Of a stretch of DNA of 64,000 bases, positions 1 to 11,449 are shown one piece after another. A program made the position numbers and the translations under genes. The notes beneath the pieces were generated by a model, which ran no database searches, was not told the origin of the DNA, and saw nothing but the letters and a program-made list of their open reading frames with translations. Origin of the DNA: Pectobacterium aroidearum (GTDB lineage: Bacteria; Pseudomonadota; Gammaproteobacteria; Enterobacterales; Enterobacteriaceae); contig NZ_CP065044.1 of the NCBI RefSeq assembly GCF_015689195.1, positions 2,108,001 to 2,172,000 of the forward strand. The letters are read 5' to 3'. Within the stretch, counting starts at the first letter, position 1. Every line of letters begins with the position of its first letter.

Positions 1-386
1 GCAACATCAGGGCTTTGGTCGTACAATTTGCCAATAGCGTTAGAAATGACTTTGTCTGGGTGAGTCACGGTATTATCCAGACAACCAATCCGAGCTTTAC
101 CAATAAGCTGATGTTTTATACTTGCCAATCGATTAGCAAAATCGTCCAACGTAGCGATGACAGATTTAGCTTCCTGATAGACCACTTCACCTTCGGTTGT
201 TAAGGCAAAACCACCGCGCCCACGCTCGCACAAAACGAGTCCAAGTGTATCCTCAAGGCGAGATAGGTAGTGACTTAACACGGGTTGGCTTAGGCCTGTT
301 GCGTCTTGCGCGTTGGTAATTCCTTGTTTTTCAACAATTTTACAGAAAAGCTTTAACCAGCGGATCTCCAGTTTATCTAAGCGCAT
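1..386 (-). CDS. LysR-type transcriptional regulator, N-terminal part (cut by window edge)
   Basis: Reading the minus strand from the ATG at 386 gives an open frame of about 128 codons that leaves the window at base 1. It begins MRLDKLEIRWLKLFCKIVEK and continues with a winged helix-turn-helix typical of LysR regulators (QDATGLSQPVLSHYLSRLED at about residues 27-46, then LGLVLCERGRGGFALTTEGE). A GAAGGAAA ribosome site precedes the ATG. It is divergent from the permease at 662, the usual arrangement for a LysR protein that controls the neighbouring catabolic genes in response to their substrate. The effector domain is outside the window, so the ligand cannot be guessed. Confidence 0.9.
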   Translation of the reverse strand, partial: MRLDKLEIRWLKLFCKIVEKQGITNAQDATGLSQPVLSHYLSRLEDTLGLVLCERGRGGFALTTEGEVVYQEAKSVIATLDDFANRLASIKHQLIGKARIGCLDNTVTHPDKVISNAIGKLYDQSPDV

Positions 387-547
387 AGCATTTCCTTCGC
401 ACACATTACATATCTGAATGTTAACATCAAAATATATCTGTATTAATCGATATGAAACCCATTTATCTTGTCGTTACGCCACATACATTGATGTGGTTGC
501 CACAAAAAAGCGTGGTTTTATGTGTCACATCAGGGTCTCTCATAAGC

Positions 548-583
548 ACAATGGTGTTGTTAGCTTGCTGACGACACCATTGT
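548..583 (+). promoter_or_regulatory. Long inverted repeat in the permease leader
   Basis: A 14-bp stem (548-561 with 570-583, two G-T pairs in RNA) encloses an 8-base loop AGCTTGCT. It lies 79 bases before the permease ATG, in the 275-bp divergent region shared with the LysR gene. No U-run follows, so it is not a standard terminator. It could be an operator for the LysR protein or an RNA leader element. The repeat is seen in the sequence; its role is inference. Confidence 0.5.
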
Positions 584-661
584 TCTATACGCCGTCAGGC
601 AACCTCTATAAAATATCACAACGATACAATAATTATTTGCTGCTTATTTAATGGAGGTAAT

Positions 662-1966
662 ATGTCTCAAGGGAATGCTGTACCTGGAAAAGAACAACAG
701 GGGCGGCAAATCTATGATTACGAATACGAACCTGTCCCTGCTGAAGCGAGAAAAAGCTGGTATGTTATTGCTTTAATATGGCTGGCAATGGGGATTGATA
801 TCTCAGGTTTATTCCTTGGTGCTTTCTTAAGCGGAGGATTGCCTTTCTCCCAAGCTGTTAGCGCCACGCTTATCGGTTCTGCCTTTTTAGGTGTATTGGC
901 CGCATTATGCGCGAACGTCGGTTATGGCTGTGGGTTATCAACAACGCTACTAAGTATCTCCGTTTTTGGACGCTTTGGCGGAAAGCTTATTGGTATTTTC
1001 TCTGCTGTATCATTGGTTGGTTGGTTTGCTTTTCAACTCGATTTTTTTGGCGTAATGCTGCAAAAAGCACTGTTACATTATCAAATTGAACCAGGTCGTT
1101 TTCTTATTTTGGTTTTTGGCATGGTGCTGATGACTTCTACGGCTATTTGGGGTGTCAGAGCATTGGGTAAACTGAGTGTATTCAGCGTGCCACTCATGTT
1201 GATATTGATAATTACAGGCCTGGTTTTAGCGGCGAATAACCACCCCGAAATACCCCTCCCGATAATTAAAGCGCCGATTAGTATGGGAAGCGCTATCTCT
1301 TATGTTGTTTCTATCTGGATAGTCTCTGCCGTGATGTCCCCGGATATAGCTCGCTATGCTAAAACACGTAAAGATGCGTTACTTGGTGCGGGATTGGGGT
1401 TCTTTTTAGGTAATAGCTCAACAATATTAGTTGCGCTTATTCTGACTCATCTTGTCGGTACAGAAGATTTAGTTGAAGTGTTTTTCAGTATTGGTTTGGG
1501 GATGTCTGCAATTGTGGTGCTTATTTTTGCCCAGTGGACAACAAATAGTACCAACCTTGTCTCCGCATCATTGGGGCTATCCGTTGTTATTCGAGCACTA
1601 TCACGGCCGGTATTGGTTGTGCTAATGGCTATTGCCGGGTTGCTGTTAGCGTATAACGGTATGATTAATAATTTTACCCAATTCTTGTCGCTGCTCGGTG
1701 TCCTGATTTCCCCTATCGCAGGTGTTTATCTCGTCGAATATTATTTTATTAAGTCCTCACGTTTGCAGAAAAATGTATCAGAGGCTTCATTCTTGAATGT
1801 GGCGGCGGCTATATCTTGGTCACTTGGTAGTCTTGTGAGCCTGTTAACTTCCCCAGATTTTTTTGATTTATTTACGATAAGTTCGATCTCTGCTCTGGAT
1901 GGCGTCATTGTAAGTATGGTGATTTATATCGGCATACATAAAATTTTCCCTCAATTGGCAGATTAA
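662..1966 (+). CDS. NCS1-family nucleobase/hydantoin-type permease (CodB-like)
   Basis: Predicted 434-residue inner-membrane protein with about 12 hydrophobic segments, starting near residue 33 (WYVIALIWLAMGIDISGLFL). Length, the charged N-terminal tail and the overall pattern match cytosine permease CodB and other nucleobase:cation symporter-1 proteins, which import cytosine, allantoin or hydantoins with H+ or Na+. GGAGG lies just before the ATG. The next two genes follow on the same strand within 40 bases and encode DUF917 and HyuA-like proteins, so the natural substrate is more likely a hydantoin, pyrimidine or related cyclic amide than cytosine itself; there is no cytosine deaminase here. 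Family assignment is solid, substrate is not. Confidence 0.85.
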   Translation: MSQGNAVPGKEQQGRQIYDYEYEPVPAEARKSWYVIALIWLAMGIDISGLFLGAFLSGGLPFSQAVSATLIGSAFLGVLAALCANVGYGCGLSTTLLSISVFGRFGGKLIGIFSAVSLVGWFAFQLDFFGVMLQKALLHYQIEPGRFLILVFGMVLMTSTAIWGVRALGKLSVFSVPLMLILIITGLVLAANNHPEIPLPIIKAPISMGSAISYVVSIWIVSAVMSPDIARYAKTRKDALLGAGLGFFLGNSSTILVALILTHLVGTEDLVEVFFSIGLGMSAIVVLIFAQWTTNSTNLVSASLGLSVVIRALSRPVLVVLMAIAGLLLAYNGMINNFTQFLSLLGVLISPIAGVYLVEYYFIKSSRLQKNVSEASFLNVAAAISWSLGSLVSLLTSPDFFDLFTISSISALDGVIVSMVIYIGIHKIFPQLAD

Positions 1967-2003
1967 ACGTGTTACGCAGATAACATGAGACCTTGGGTAA
2001 AAT

Positions 2004-3113
2004 ATGTCTCGTTATATTAATGTACAAACCATTGATGATATAGCACTAGGGGCCGCGGTTCTCGGTACTGGAGGCGGCGGCGACCCGTATGTAGGTTCTT
2101 TGATGGCAAAACACGCATTAAAAAATGCGGTCAAGGTTCCTGTATTCGATTTAGATGAAATTAAAGACGATGAGCTGTTTGTTCCCTGTAGCATGATAGG
2201 TGCAACGACGGTAGTTGTAGAAAAAATTATGTCAGCTAGCCAGTTTGTTCTGGCGTTTGACGCGATGGAAACGGCGCTTCAGCGACCTATCACTGCAACA
2301 TTTCCCATCGAAGTTGGCGGTATTAATTCGCTCATACCGTTTGTTGTTGCGGCTGCAAAAGGAGTACCTGTCGTTGATTGTGATGCGATGGGTAGGGCTT
2401 TTCCCGAAGCGCAGATGGTGACCTTTTTTCTTGATAATTTACGCTCTGCGCCAAATACGTTAGCGGATGAAAAGGGAAACACGGTTACCTTAAATCCTAT
2501 TGATGGCATGTGGTCTGAGCGTTTGGCCAGAGTGATTGCGGAACAAATGGGGGCCGCCTGTGCCATGTGTGATTACCCATTGCACGGTAGCCAACTTAAG
2601 CGTAGTGCCATCAAAGGTACACTCACACTGGCGCAGAATATTGGAAGAACGTTGCGTCAGGCACACCAATCGGGAAGCCATCCCGTGCAATCCTTACTAA
2701 CCATACTGAATGGCTACGTTATTGCATCAGGCAAGGTTGTTGATGTTGATCGTCGCACCATTGGAGGGCTTGCCCGGGGCAAAGTAGTTCTGGATGGCAT
2801 GGGGAGCGATAAAGGTGAGTCGTTTACGGTGCTTTTCCAGAATGAGCTATTGCTTGCTTACCGTTCGTCACAGGTGGCAAATCCTACGCAGGATAATCTG
2901 CTGGCTGTTGTGCCTGATTTAATCTCCATAGTAGACAGTGAAACCGGACGTCCAATTATTACGGAACATTTACGTTATGGGCAGCGAGTCGATGTTATTG
3001 CCTATCCGTGCAATGACAAGTGGCGAACGCCAAAAGGGATTGACGTTGCGGGGCCGGAGTATTTCGGTTATCCGGTGCAGTATGTGCCGATAGAACAGCT
3101 TGCAAATCGCTGA
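2004..3113 (+). CDS. DUF917 (S-Me-THD-type) protein
   Basis: 369 residues. The opening with a glycine cluster (AAVLGTGGGGDPYVGS at about 17-32) and the central GGINSLIPFVVAAAKGVPVVD stretch are typical of DUF917 proteins, a family now named after S-methyl-thiohydantoin desulfurase. Members are usually encoded beside, or fused to, hydantoinase/oxoprolinase-like proteins, as here. It begins 37 bases after the permease stop, and the HyuA-like gene starts about 10 bases after its end, so the three form one operon. The expected role is hydrolysis or desulfuration of a five-membered cyclic imide. The exact reaction is not readable from the sequence, and the ribosome site is weak. Confidence 0.8.
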   Translation: MSRYINVQTIDDIALGAAVLGTGGGGDPYVGSLMAKHALKNAVKVPVFDLDEIKDDELFVPCSMIGATTVVVEKIMSASQFVLAFDAMETALQRPITATFPIEVGGINSLIPFVVAAAKGVPVVDCDAMGRAFPEAQMVTFFLDNLRSAPNTLADEKGNTVTLNPIDGMWSERLARVIAEQMGAACAMCDYPLHGSQLKRSAIKGTLTLAQNIGRTLRQAHQSGSHPVQSLLTILNGYVIASGKVVDVDRRTIGGLARGKVVLDGMGSDKGESFTVLFQNELLLAYRSSQVANPTQDNLLAVVPDLISIVDSETGRPIITEHLRYGQRVDVIAYPCNDKWRTPKGIDVAGPEYFGYPVQYVPIEQLANR

Positions 3114-3123
3114 GGCTTTCCCG

Positions 3124-4692
3124 ATGTTACATAAAAATGATTACCGACTCGGGATTGATGTCGGCGGCACCAACACGGATGCGGCAATTTTAGATGCGGA
3201 TCTGCGCTGTATTGCGACGGCCAAATTTCCTACCAGTCTGGATATTTATAGCGGTATCGAACGGGTGATTGCTGAAGTATTGTCGCAGTCAGGTATCGAG
3301 CCGCAGCATATTCGCTATGCGATGTTGGGCACAACACAATGTACCAATGCGATTGTTGAGCGGAAAGGGCTGGATCGCGTTGGTTTATTACGCCTGAGCC
3401 TGCCAAGCAGCGATAGCGTCCCACCGCTATTTGGTTGGGACGATGAATGGCAAAGGACATTAGGCGAGCATTTCTACCAAATTCATGGTGGCTATGAATT
3501 TGATGGCCGAGAGATTCATCCCATATTGCGGGATGAAGTCTTGGCGGCGTGTGACAGGATGCGCGGTCATGTGGATAGCGTGGCAATTTGTGGCGTATTC
3601 TCACCCGTAAACAATAAGCAGGAACAGCAGGTTGCCCAGTGGGTGAATGCAGCACTGCCTGATGTTTCCGTGTCGTTATCCCACCGGATAGGCAGCACCG
3701 GATTACTGGAAAGGGAAAACGCGACAATCCTGAATGCGTCGTTGCAAAGCACGGCAAACCGGTTTGTTAGTGGCTTTACGCAAGCGCTAATCCGACATGG
3801 TATTAAAGCTACACCGTTCTTCGGGCAAAACGACGGCACATTGATGTCCGAAAGTATGGTGAAGCAATATCCCATTCTGACGATGGCCTGTGGGCCAACG
3901 AATTCGATTCGCGGAGCGTGCCACCTTTCCGGGCTGGATAATGCACTGATTATTGATGTCGGTGGCACGACGACAGATATTGGCGTGTTGGTGAATGGCT
4001 TCCCGCGTGAGTCGGCTATCGCTGTTGAAGTGGGCGATGTACGAACGAATTTTAGAATGCCGGATATTATTTCTATCGGCATTGGCGGGGGAACCTGTGT
4101 GCGGCAGTCTCAGGATGGGAAACTCACGCTTGGACCTGACAGCGTCGGTTATCGCCTTCTTGAACAGGGTGTCAGCTTTGGTGGGGAGACGTTAACGCTC
4201 AGCGATATTATGCTGCAGCTCCATCGCGAGCGATGGACATCCGATCTTCCTCGCCCGCTTCCTGAGCTAGATAACGTACTTTGTCAGCAGGCTTATCGTC
4301 AGATGATTGATAAAGTGGAAAGTGCTATCGATCGGATCAAATCGTCCAGCGCGGCTATTCCGGCGGTGCTTGTTGGTGGCGGTAGTATTTTACTGCCTGA
4401 CGTTTTATCGGGTATCAGTCAGGTCATGCGCCCGTTGAATTTTGATGCGGCAAATGCGGTAGGTGTAGCCTTAGGAAAGGTTGGCGCACAGATTGAGCGC
4501 GTAGTGAAAATGCCGGATAACGATCGTGAGAAGATAAAAAGCGAGCTGCAGCAACAAACGGTTTGTCTTGCAGAAGAAACGGGTGCGATGCCGGGCAGCG
4601 TTGAAATCATCGACTATCAGGAAATTCCGTTGGCGTATCTGCCAGGGAATGCGGTACAGGTGAAAATCAAGGCAGCAGGAAATCTGGCTTAG
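3124..4692 (+). CDS. HyuA-like hydantoinase/oxoprolinase family protein
   Basis: About 522 residues from the ATG at 3124. An upstream TTG at 3100 in the same frame is less likely; GAGG at 3112-3115 fits the ATG. The N-terminal YRLGIDVGGTNTDAAILD and a second glycine-rich loop ALIIDVGGTTTDIGVLVNG (about 270-290) are the paired nucleotide-binding loops of the ASKHA-fold hydantoinase A/5-oxoprolinase family, which opens hydantoins or 5-oxoproline with ATP. No HyuB partner is present; the DUF917 protein is its neighbour instead, a pairing seen in many bacteria. Probably cytoplasmic and co-transcribed with the permease. Confidence 0.82.
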   Translation: MLHKNDYRLGIDVGGTNTDAAILDADLRCIATAKFPTSLDIYSGIERVIAEVLSQSGIEPQHIRYAMLGTTQCTNAIVERKGLDRVGLLRLSLPSSDSVPPLFGWDDEWQRTLGEHFYQIHGGYEFDGREIHPILRDEVLAACDRMRGHVDSVAICGVFSPVNNKQEQQVAQWVNAALPDVSVSLSHRIGSTGLLERENATILNASLQSTANRFVSGFTQALIRHGIKATPFFGQNDGTLMSESMVKQYPILTMACGPTNSIRGACHLSGLDNALIIDVGGTTTDIGVLVNGFPRESAIAVEVGDVRTNFRMPDIISIGIGGGTCVRQSQDGKLTLGPDSVGYRLLEQGVSFGGETLTLSDIMLQLHRERWTSDLPRPLPELDNVLCQQAYRQMIDKVESAIDRIKSSSAAIPAVLVGGGSILLPDVLSGISQVMRPLNFDAANAVGVALGKVGAQIERVVKMPDNDREKIKSELQQQTVCLAEETGAMPGSVEIIDYQEIPLAYLPGNAVQVKIKAAGNLA

Positions 4693-4734
4693 TGCAGCGC
4701 TTAACGTTGTAAGGATATCTCTTTGCTACAATGA

Positions 4735-4764
4735 AAATAGCGCGCCATGAGCGCGCTATTTTTT
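4735..4764. terminator. Bidirectional terminator between hyuA-like gene and pflA
   Basis: A perfect stem of at least 10 bp, AATAGCGCGC (4736-4745) pairing with GCGCGCTATT (4751-4760), encloses a CATGA loop and is followed by a T-run. A-rich sequence on the other side gives a U-run for pflA transcripts on the minus strand too. Confidence 0.9.
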
Positions 4765-4780
4765 CAGGAACGATCAGAGA

Positions 4781-5521
4781 TTAGTACATGACCTTGTGAC
4801 CGTAGCTTTCAAGAATCGATTTAATACGATCCATGGTATCGGCCTTCGGTGGTTTAACACCGTCTAACTTGTACTCTTCACCCATTGCGATCCACTTGTG
4901 TTTGCCAAGTTCATGGTAGGGGAGAAGCTCAATTTTCTCGATGTTCGTCATATCCTTGGTGAACTCACCCAGCTTGTGTGCGGACGCATCATCATCAGAC
5001 CAGCCGGGGACGACCACATAACGTATCCAGGTACGCTGGTTGCGCTTTGCCAGATAACGTGCGAAATCCAGAGTACGGTGGTTCGATACGCCCACTAAAT
5101 TCTGGTGTATGTCATCGTTCATTTGTTTCAGATCGAGCATCACTAAGTCACTGACGTCCAGTAACTCGTCAATGACGGGGTCATAGCGGCGTACAAACCC
5201 GTTGGTATCCAGACAGGTGTTGATACCTTCTGCCTTGCAGGCGCGGAACCAGTCGCGTACGAATTCGGCCTGAAGAATGGCCTCGCCGCCGGATGCTGTG
5301 ACGCCGCCGCCAGATGCATTCATAAAGTGGCGGTAGGTCACGACTTCTTTCATAAGTTCTTCCACCGTCACTTCCTTGCCGCCGTGCGTATCCCAGGTAT
5401 CACGGTTATGGCAATACAGGCAGCGCATCAGGCAGCCCTGGAAGAAGATGATGAAACGGATGCCTGGGCCATCGACAGTGCCGCAGGATTCAAAGGAGTG
5501 GATGCGACCGATTACTGACAT
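4781..5521 (-). CDS. pflA: Pyruvate formate-lyase activating enzyme
   Basis: 246 residues. A radical-SAM enzyme that uses a [4Fe-4S] cluster and S-adenosylmethionine to place the glycyl radical on PflB under anaerobic conditions. The cluster motif CxxxCxxC is C30-LMR-C34-LY-C37, followed by [20 protein letters not shown] (about 74-86) is the conserved glycine-rich SAM-binding segment. Length equals the enterobacterial PflA. GGAGAA lies upstream of the ATG. It is downstream of pflB with a 269-bp gap containing the pflB terminator, so it may have its own promoter, as in E. coli. Confidence 0.97.
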   Translation of the reverse strand: MSVIGRIHSFESCGTVDGPGIRFIIFFQGCLMRCLYCHNRDTWDTHGGKEVTVEELMKEVVTYRHFMNASGGGVTASGGEAILQAEFVRDWFRACKAEGINTCLDTNGFVRRYDPVIDELLDVSDLVMLDLKQMNDDIHQNLVGVSNHRTLDFARYLAKRNQRTWIRYVVVPGWSDDDASAHKLGEFTKDMTNIEKIELLPYHELGKHKWIAMGEEYKLDGVKPPKADTMDRIKSILESYGHKVMY

Positions 5522-5734
5522 TGCGAGGTTTTCTCCAAATTTGACCGAACAATAGCGGTCTTTATGAGCGCAGTCATAAGAAAGCAGGTGTTAATCTGGC
5601 AGGGATTGCTGACAGAAAAACACCGTAGGACAGATGCTGCGTCGAATCTGTTTTACGAGCCATCCACATGGTGAGAGCAATATAGCGGGCTGGCAAAACA
5701 GGCTAACAACCTGAACGACAATCTGGGGTGAGAA

Positions 5735-5760
5735 AAAGGCCCCACTGATGTGGAGCCTTT
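5735..5760 (-). terminator. pflB transcription terminator
   Basis: On the minus strand AAAGGCTCCAC pairs with GTGGGGCCTTT around an ATCA loop (11 bp with one G-T pair) and is followed by further T residues. It lies 30 bases after the pflB stop and would end most focA-pflB transcripts before pflA. Confidence 0.85.
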
Positions 5761-5790
5761 ATTTTACGCCTTTTCAGACAGTCATGGAAA

Positions 5791-8073
<2,283 letters not shown>

Positions 8074-8130
8074 TTTACACCTACCTTTGATATGGATTTC
8101 TTAAAACCCGACGTTGCGGCCGATTGCACC

Positions 8131-8991
8131 TTAGTGGTGCTTGTCTCCACCGCGCAAATAAATTACCCAGTATGTTAAACCGACCAGGACGCCACCGCCG
8201 ATGATATTCCCCAGGGTTACAGGGATCAGATTATCGGTAATGAAGTGGCTAACGGTTAAATGTTCAAACTGAGACGGCACCATTCCGATAGCATTCCAGA
8301 ATTCCGGTCCCGCAAAGTTTTTGATGACGATGCCCATGGGAATCATGAACATGTTAGCGATACTGTGCTCAAAGCCGCTGGCAACGAACATGGCAACAGG
8401 CAGAATCATGGCAAACATTTTGTCGGTAAGCGTACGGCCGGAATAGCTCATCCACACAGCCAGACATACCATCAGATTAGCCAGAATCCCCAGACACAGT
8501 GCTTCAACAAACGTATGTTCCAGTTTGTGTTCAGCCGTTTGTAGGACGTTGAGACCCCACGCACCGTTTGCGACCATGTGCTCTCCCGAGAACCAGATAA
8601 GCCCAACGAAGAAAAGCGCGCCAATCAGGTTGCCGACATAGACATTTGCCCAATTATAGGCTAGTTGCTTCCAGGTAATACGTCCACTGGCTTTGGCTAT
8701 CACGATGAGAACGGTTGAGGTAAACAAGTCTGCACCGCAGACGACAACCAACATGAGGCCAAGGGAGAAACAAATACCACCGATCAATTTCGCGATACCG
8801 AAAGGGATCGTTGCGGTTCCTGTGGTGGCAGTAATATAAAAAACGAAGGCGATCGAAATAAATACACCCGCGGTTATCGCCAAATAAAACGTCGTACACG
8901 GTTGTTTGGTAGCTTTATAAACTCCGGCGTCTTCAGCAACTTTTGCCATTGCAGCCGGGAGTAATAGAGTAAAGGGGTTGTCAGCTTTCAC
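8131..8991 (-). CDS. focA: Formate channel FocA
   Basis: 286 residues with six hydrophobic segments, a member of the formate-nitrite transporter family that forms pentameric channels in the inner membrane. It exports formate made by PflB and lets it back in at acidic pH. The conserved histidine of the gate is seen in GFEHSIANMF (near residue 210). First gene of the focA-pflB operon. The upstream region carries an FNR-like site and a poly-G tract. Confidence 0.97.
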   Translation of the reverse strand: MKADNPFTLLLPAAMAKVAEDAGVYKATKQPCTTFYLAITAGVFISIAFVFYITATTGTATIPFGIAKLIGGICFSLGLMLVVVCGADLFTSTVLIVIAKASGRITWKQLAYNWANVYVGNLIGALFFVGLIWFSGEHMVANGAWGLNVLQTAEHKLEHTFVEALCLGILANLMVCLAVWMSYSGRTLTDKMFAMILPVAMFVASGFEHSIANMFMIPMGIVIKNFAGPEFWNAIGMVPSQFEHLTVSHFITDNLIPVTLGNIIGGGVLVGLTYWVIYLRGGDKHH

Positions 8992-9024
8992 ACTAACTCT
9001 CTCTTAAAAATTATCAGCATTGAG

Positions 9025-9066
9025 ATACTAACAAAGCAGTATACGGTAAAATTTGACGTGGATCAT
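9025..9066 (-). promoter_or_regulatory. focA promoter with FNR-like site
   Basis: TTGACGTGGATCAT at 9053-9066 matches the FNR consensus TTGAT-N4-ATCAA with two changes. On the minus strand a -10-like TAGTAT lies at 9030-9025. A start near 9018 would put the FNR site at -41.5, the normal position for activation. This fits anaerobic induction of focA-pflB known in enterobacteria. The start point is inferred, not mapped. Confidence 0.6.
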
Positions 9067-9095
9067 ATTGCAAGAAATTAACAAGGTGGTGAGGA

Positions 9096-9104
9096 GGGGG
9101 GGGG
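9096..9104. repeat. Poly-G tract upstream of focA
   Basis: Nine consecutive G residues (C on the transcribed strand) about 30 bp upstream of the FNR-like site, in the 452-bp gap between focA and ycaO. Apart from this tract, the promoter and the ycaO terminator, the gap is AT-rich and shows no gene. Confidence 0.9.
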
Positions 9105-9335
9105 TGCCCTGTTTTTATGGTTAATTTGTTGAATTTTATGATAAAAAAATATTTTAAATTTTGCAAAAAGAGTTGAATGGCATACGTTAAACCTACCGAT
9201 TTAGCGTTAATAAAAATCATGTTTTGTAGAATTTCAGTACCACCTTGTCGACGTAATTTAATTAAAAATTCACCATTCAATAACAATGTTCTGATTATGC
9301 ATTACGAATAATAAATATGACTCTGTGGATAATAA

Positions 9336-9364
9336 AAATAGCCCTTTAAAATAAAGGGCTATTT
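9336..9364 (-). terminator. ycaO terminator
   Basis: A perfect 13-bp stem, AAATAGCCCTTTA (9336-9348) with TAAAGGGCTATTT (9352-9364), and a 3-base loop. On the minus strand it is followed by TTTTATT, so it ends ycaO transcription. Confidence 0.9.
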
Positions 9365-9443
9365 GGGGTTGCTACAGGCAGATTGCTATTTGCAATAGCG
9401 CGTCCATCAATATAAGACGTACGCTGGCTGCATCAGTCGGCCA

Positions 9444-11207
9444 TTATTTTGCCTGCCAGTAACGGCGTTTAGCCTGTTGCAGCTTCTCATAGGCAGCCAG
9501 CAGCGACTGGTGTGCAGGTAAAGTGGTAAAGGTGTCATCCACGGCAAACAAGCCGTAGAAGCAGGCTTCGCCAGCAACGGCGGCGCTGGCGGCATCGACT
9601 GTTTCACTGCCGTACATTTTGGTAAAGGCGTCGTAATATTCTGCCGGGTTGCGCTCAGGCTCCTGAGCCAGTAACAGCAGGGTCTGAAGGCAACGGTAAT
9701 AATTGCTGCGCCGCGCCGTAAAGACGGAGTCGTTGAAGTCCTGCGTCCACTCTGTCCAGCTTAGCGCCTGATCCAGATCGCCGCCGGCCAGTGCCAGCAT
9801 CGCTTTCAATTCGCCAACGCGCAGAGTAAACCAGCCATTATCTTTACCGGTGGCAATGCCGAGCAGTTCGCGTACGCGGGTGAAGTCGTCCAGTCCTTCA
9901 TCATCCAGTTGTTGCAACAGCGCCAGATAGTCTTCTTTTTCCCATTTGCTATCAGGCAGCGCCAGCAGCGTGTCACGCAGGTGAGCGCCCATGCTGTTGT
10001 TGGCCAATAACAGATCGTCAGCAGGGTAGATGTCTGACATTCCCGGCACGATGATGCGGCAGGCATAAACCGACAGATGCTCATAATCGGCAATGTAAAC
10101 TTCTTTATCTTCCTGCTTGAAGATCGCCATTAGCGTGGCGAATTCTTCTTCCGTCGACCCTTTAAAGCTCCAGTCGGCAAATTCATAATCTGCTTCTTTC
10201 TTGAACATATCCCAGGAGATCAGACCGCTGGAATCGATAAAGTGGGTTTCCAGATTAGCGTGTTCGGCCACTTCTTCATCATCGAATGTCGGCGGGGTGA
10301 ACACATCCAGATCTTTCAGTCCGCGACCTTGCAGCAGCTCGGTGACGGTACGCTCCAGCGCCACGCCGAAATCCGGGTGCGCGCCGAAGGAGGCAAAGCA
10401 GGTGCCGTTAGCTGGGTTAAACAGAACCACGCAGATAACCGGATATTTCCCGCCCAGTGAGGCATCGTAAGAGAAAATTGGGAAGCCTTCTTTCTCCAGT
10501 GTCGCAATGGCTTCGACCACGCCAGGGTAGCGGTTCAGCACCGCTTGCGGGATTTCCGGCAGGCTGATGGACTCGGCAATGATGCGGTTTTTGATGCTGC
10601 GTTCGAACACTTCGGACAGTCCTTGAACGCGGGCTTCGTTAGCGGTGTTCCCGGCGGACATGCCGTTAGAAACGTACAAGTTGCCGATGATATTCATCGG
10701 AATATAAACGGTTTGCTGATCGGACTGACGAGTAAACGGTAGTGCGCAAATGCCTCTGTCGGCATTGCCAGATTGCAGGTCGATGAGATCACTGGCGCTC
10801 AGTTCCAGCTCAGGATCATAAAATTTGTGCAGGCGTGCATCCAGAATGCCTTCTGGCAAGGTGTCATCTTCTGGAATTGGGAACCATTTTTCATTCGGGT
10901 AGTGAACGAAATCGCCGTTGGCGATGGTCTTGCCGAGATAGAAATCAGCGAAGAAATAGTTAGTAGACAGACGTTCGAAATATTCCCCTAACGCAGAGGC
11001 TAATGCTGCTTTCTTACTGGCGCCTTTGCCATTAGTGAAGCAGAGCGGGCAATCGCGGTCTCGAATATGGACAGACCAGACGTTTGGCACCGGGTTCAGC
11101 CATGACGCTTCTTCGATGTTAAACCCCAGGTCTTGGAGCTGTTGTTGAAAACGGGCGATGGAATCTTCCAGGGCGGCGTCTTTGCCTGGGATAAACGTTT
11201 GAGTCAT
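9444..11207 (-). CDS. ycaO: YcaO, ribosomal protein S12 methylthiotransferase accessory factor
   Basis: 587 residues from the ATG at 11207 (MTQTFIPGKDAALEDSIARF), which matches the E. coli start; the frame extends 12 codons further upstream without a better ribosome site. A YcaO-domain ATP-binding protein; in E. coli it helps RimO methylthiolate an aspartate of ribosomal protein S12, while relatives make azolines in peptide natural products. The N-terminal YcaO core (about 60-400) is followed by a C-terminal TPR-like helical region. No leader-peptide or dehydrogenase gene is nearby, so this is the housekeeping form. E. coli ycaP, which normally follows, is missing. Confidence 0.95.
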   Translation of the reverse strand: MTQTFIPGKDAALEDSIARFQQQLQDLGFNIEEASWLNPVPNVWSVHIRDRDCPLCFTNGKGASKKAALASALGEYFERLSTNYFFADFYLGKTIANGDFVHYPNEKWFPIPEDDTLPEGILDARLHKFYDPELELSASDLIDLQSGNADRGICALPFTRQSDQQTVYIPMNIIGNLYVSNGMSAGNTANEARVQGLSEVFERSIKNRIIAESISLPEIPQAVLNRYPGVVEAIATLEKEGFPIFSYDASLGGKYPVICVVLFNPANGTCFASFGAHPDFGVALERTVTELLQGRGLKDLDVFTPPTFDDEEVAEHANLETHFIDSSGLISWDMFKKEADYEFADWSFKGSTEEEFATLMAIFKQEDKEVYIADYEHLSVYACRIIVPGMSDIYPADDLLLANNSMGAHLRDTLLALPDSKWEKEDYLALLQQLDDEGLDDFTRVRELLGIATGKDNGWFTLRVGELKAMLALAGGDLDQALSWTEWTQDFNDSVFTARRSNYYRCLQTLLLLAQEPERNPAEYYDAFTKMYGSETVDAASAAVAGEACFYGLFAVDDTFTTLPAHQSLLAAYEKLQQAKRRYWQAK

Positions 11208-11449
11208 GGTGTTCACTCTTATCGAGATTAGCGGAAGCGGCATGATACGGATTTTTCTGCCCAGACTCTATTTATTCATAACAGATTGGTAACGATGAAA
11301 AAGAACAGACTCCGTAACGTGCCGTTTTGCATAATGAAAGCGCAATAAGCGTTGCAGCCGCGATGGACGAGTGATAAAACCGATAGCAGGGTAAAAGTAA
11401 TGTGGTTATGGCGGTCATTCCGTTATAACTACTATCTCGTAACAGCGGT

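Noticed and set aside
9014-9286. 90-codon minus-strand frame upstream of focA
   Set aside because: It covers the focA promoter, the FNR-like site and the poly-G tract; its sequence looks like non-coding DNA.
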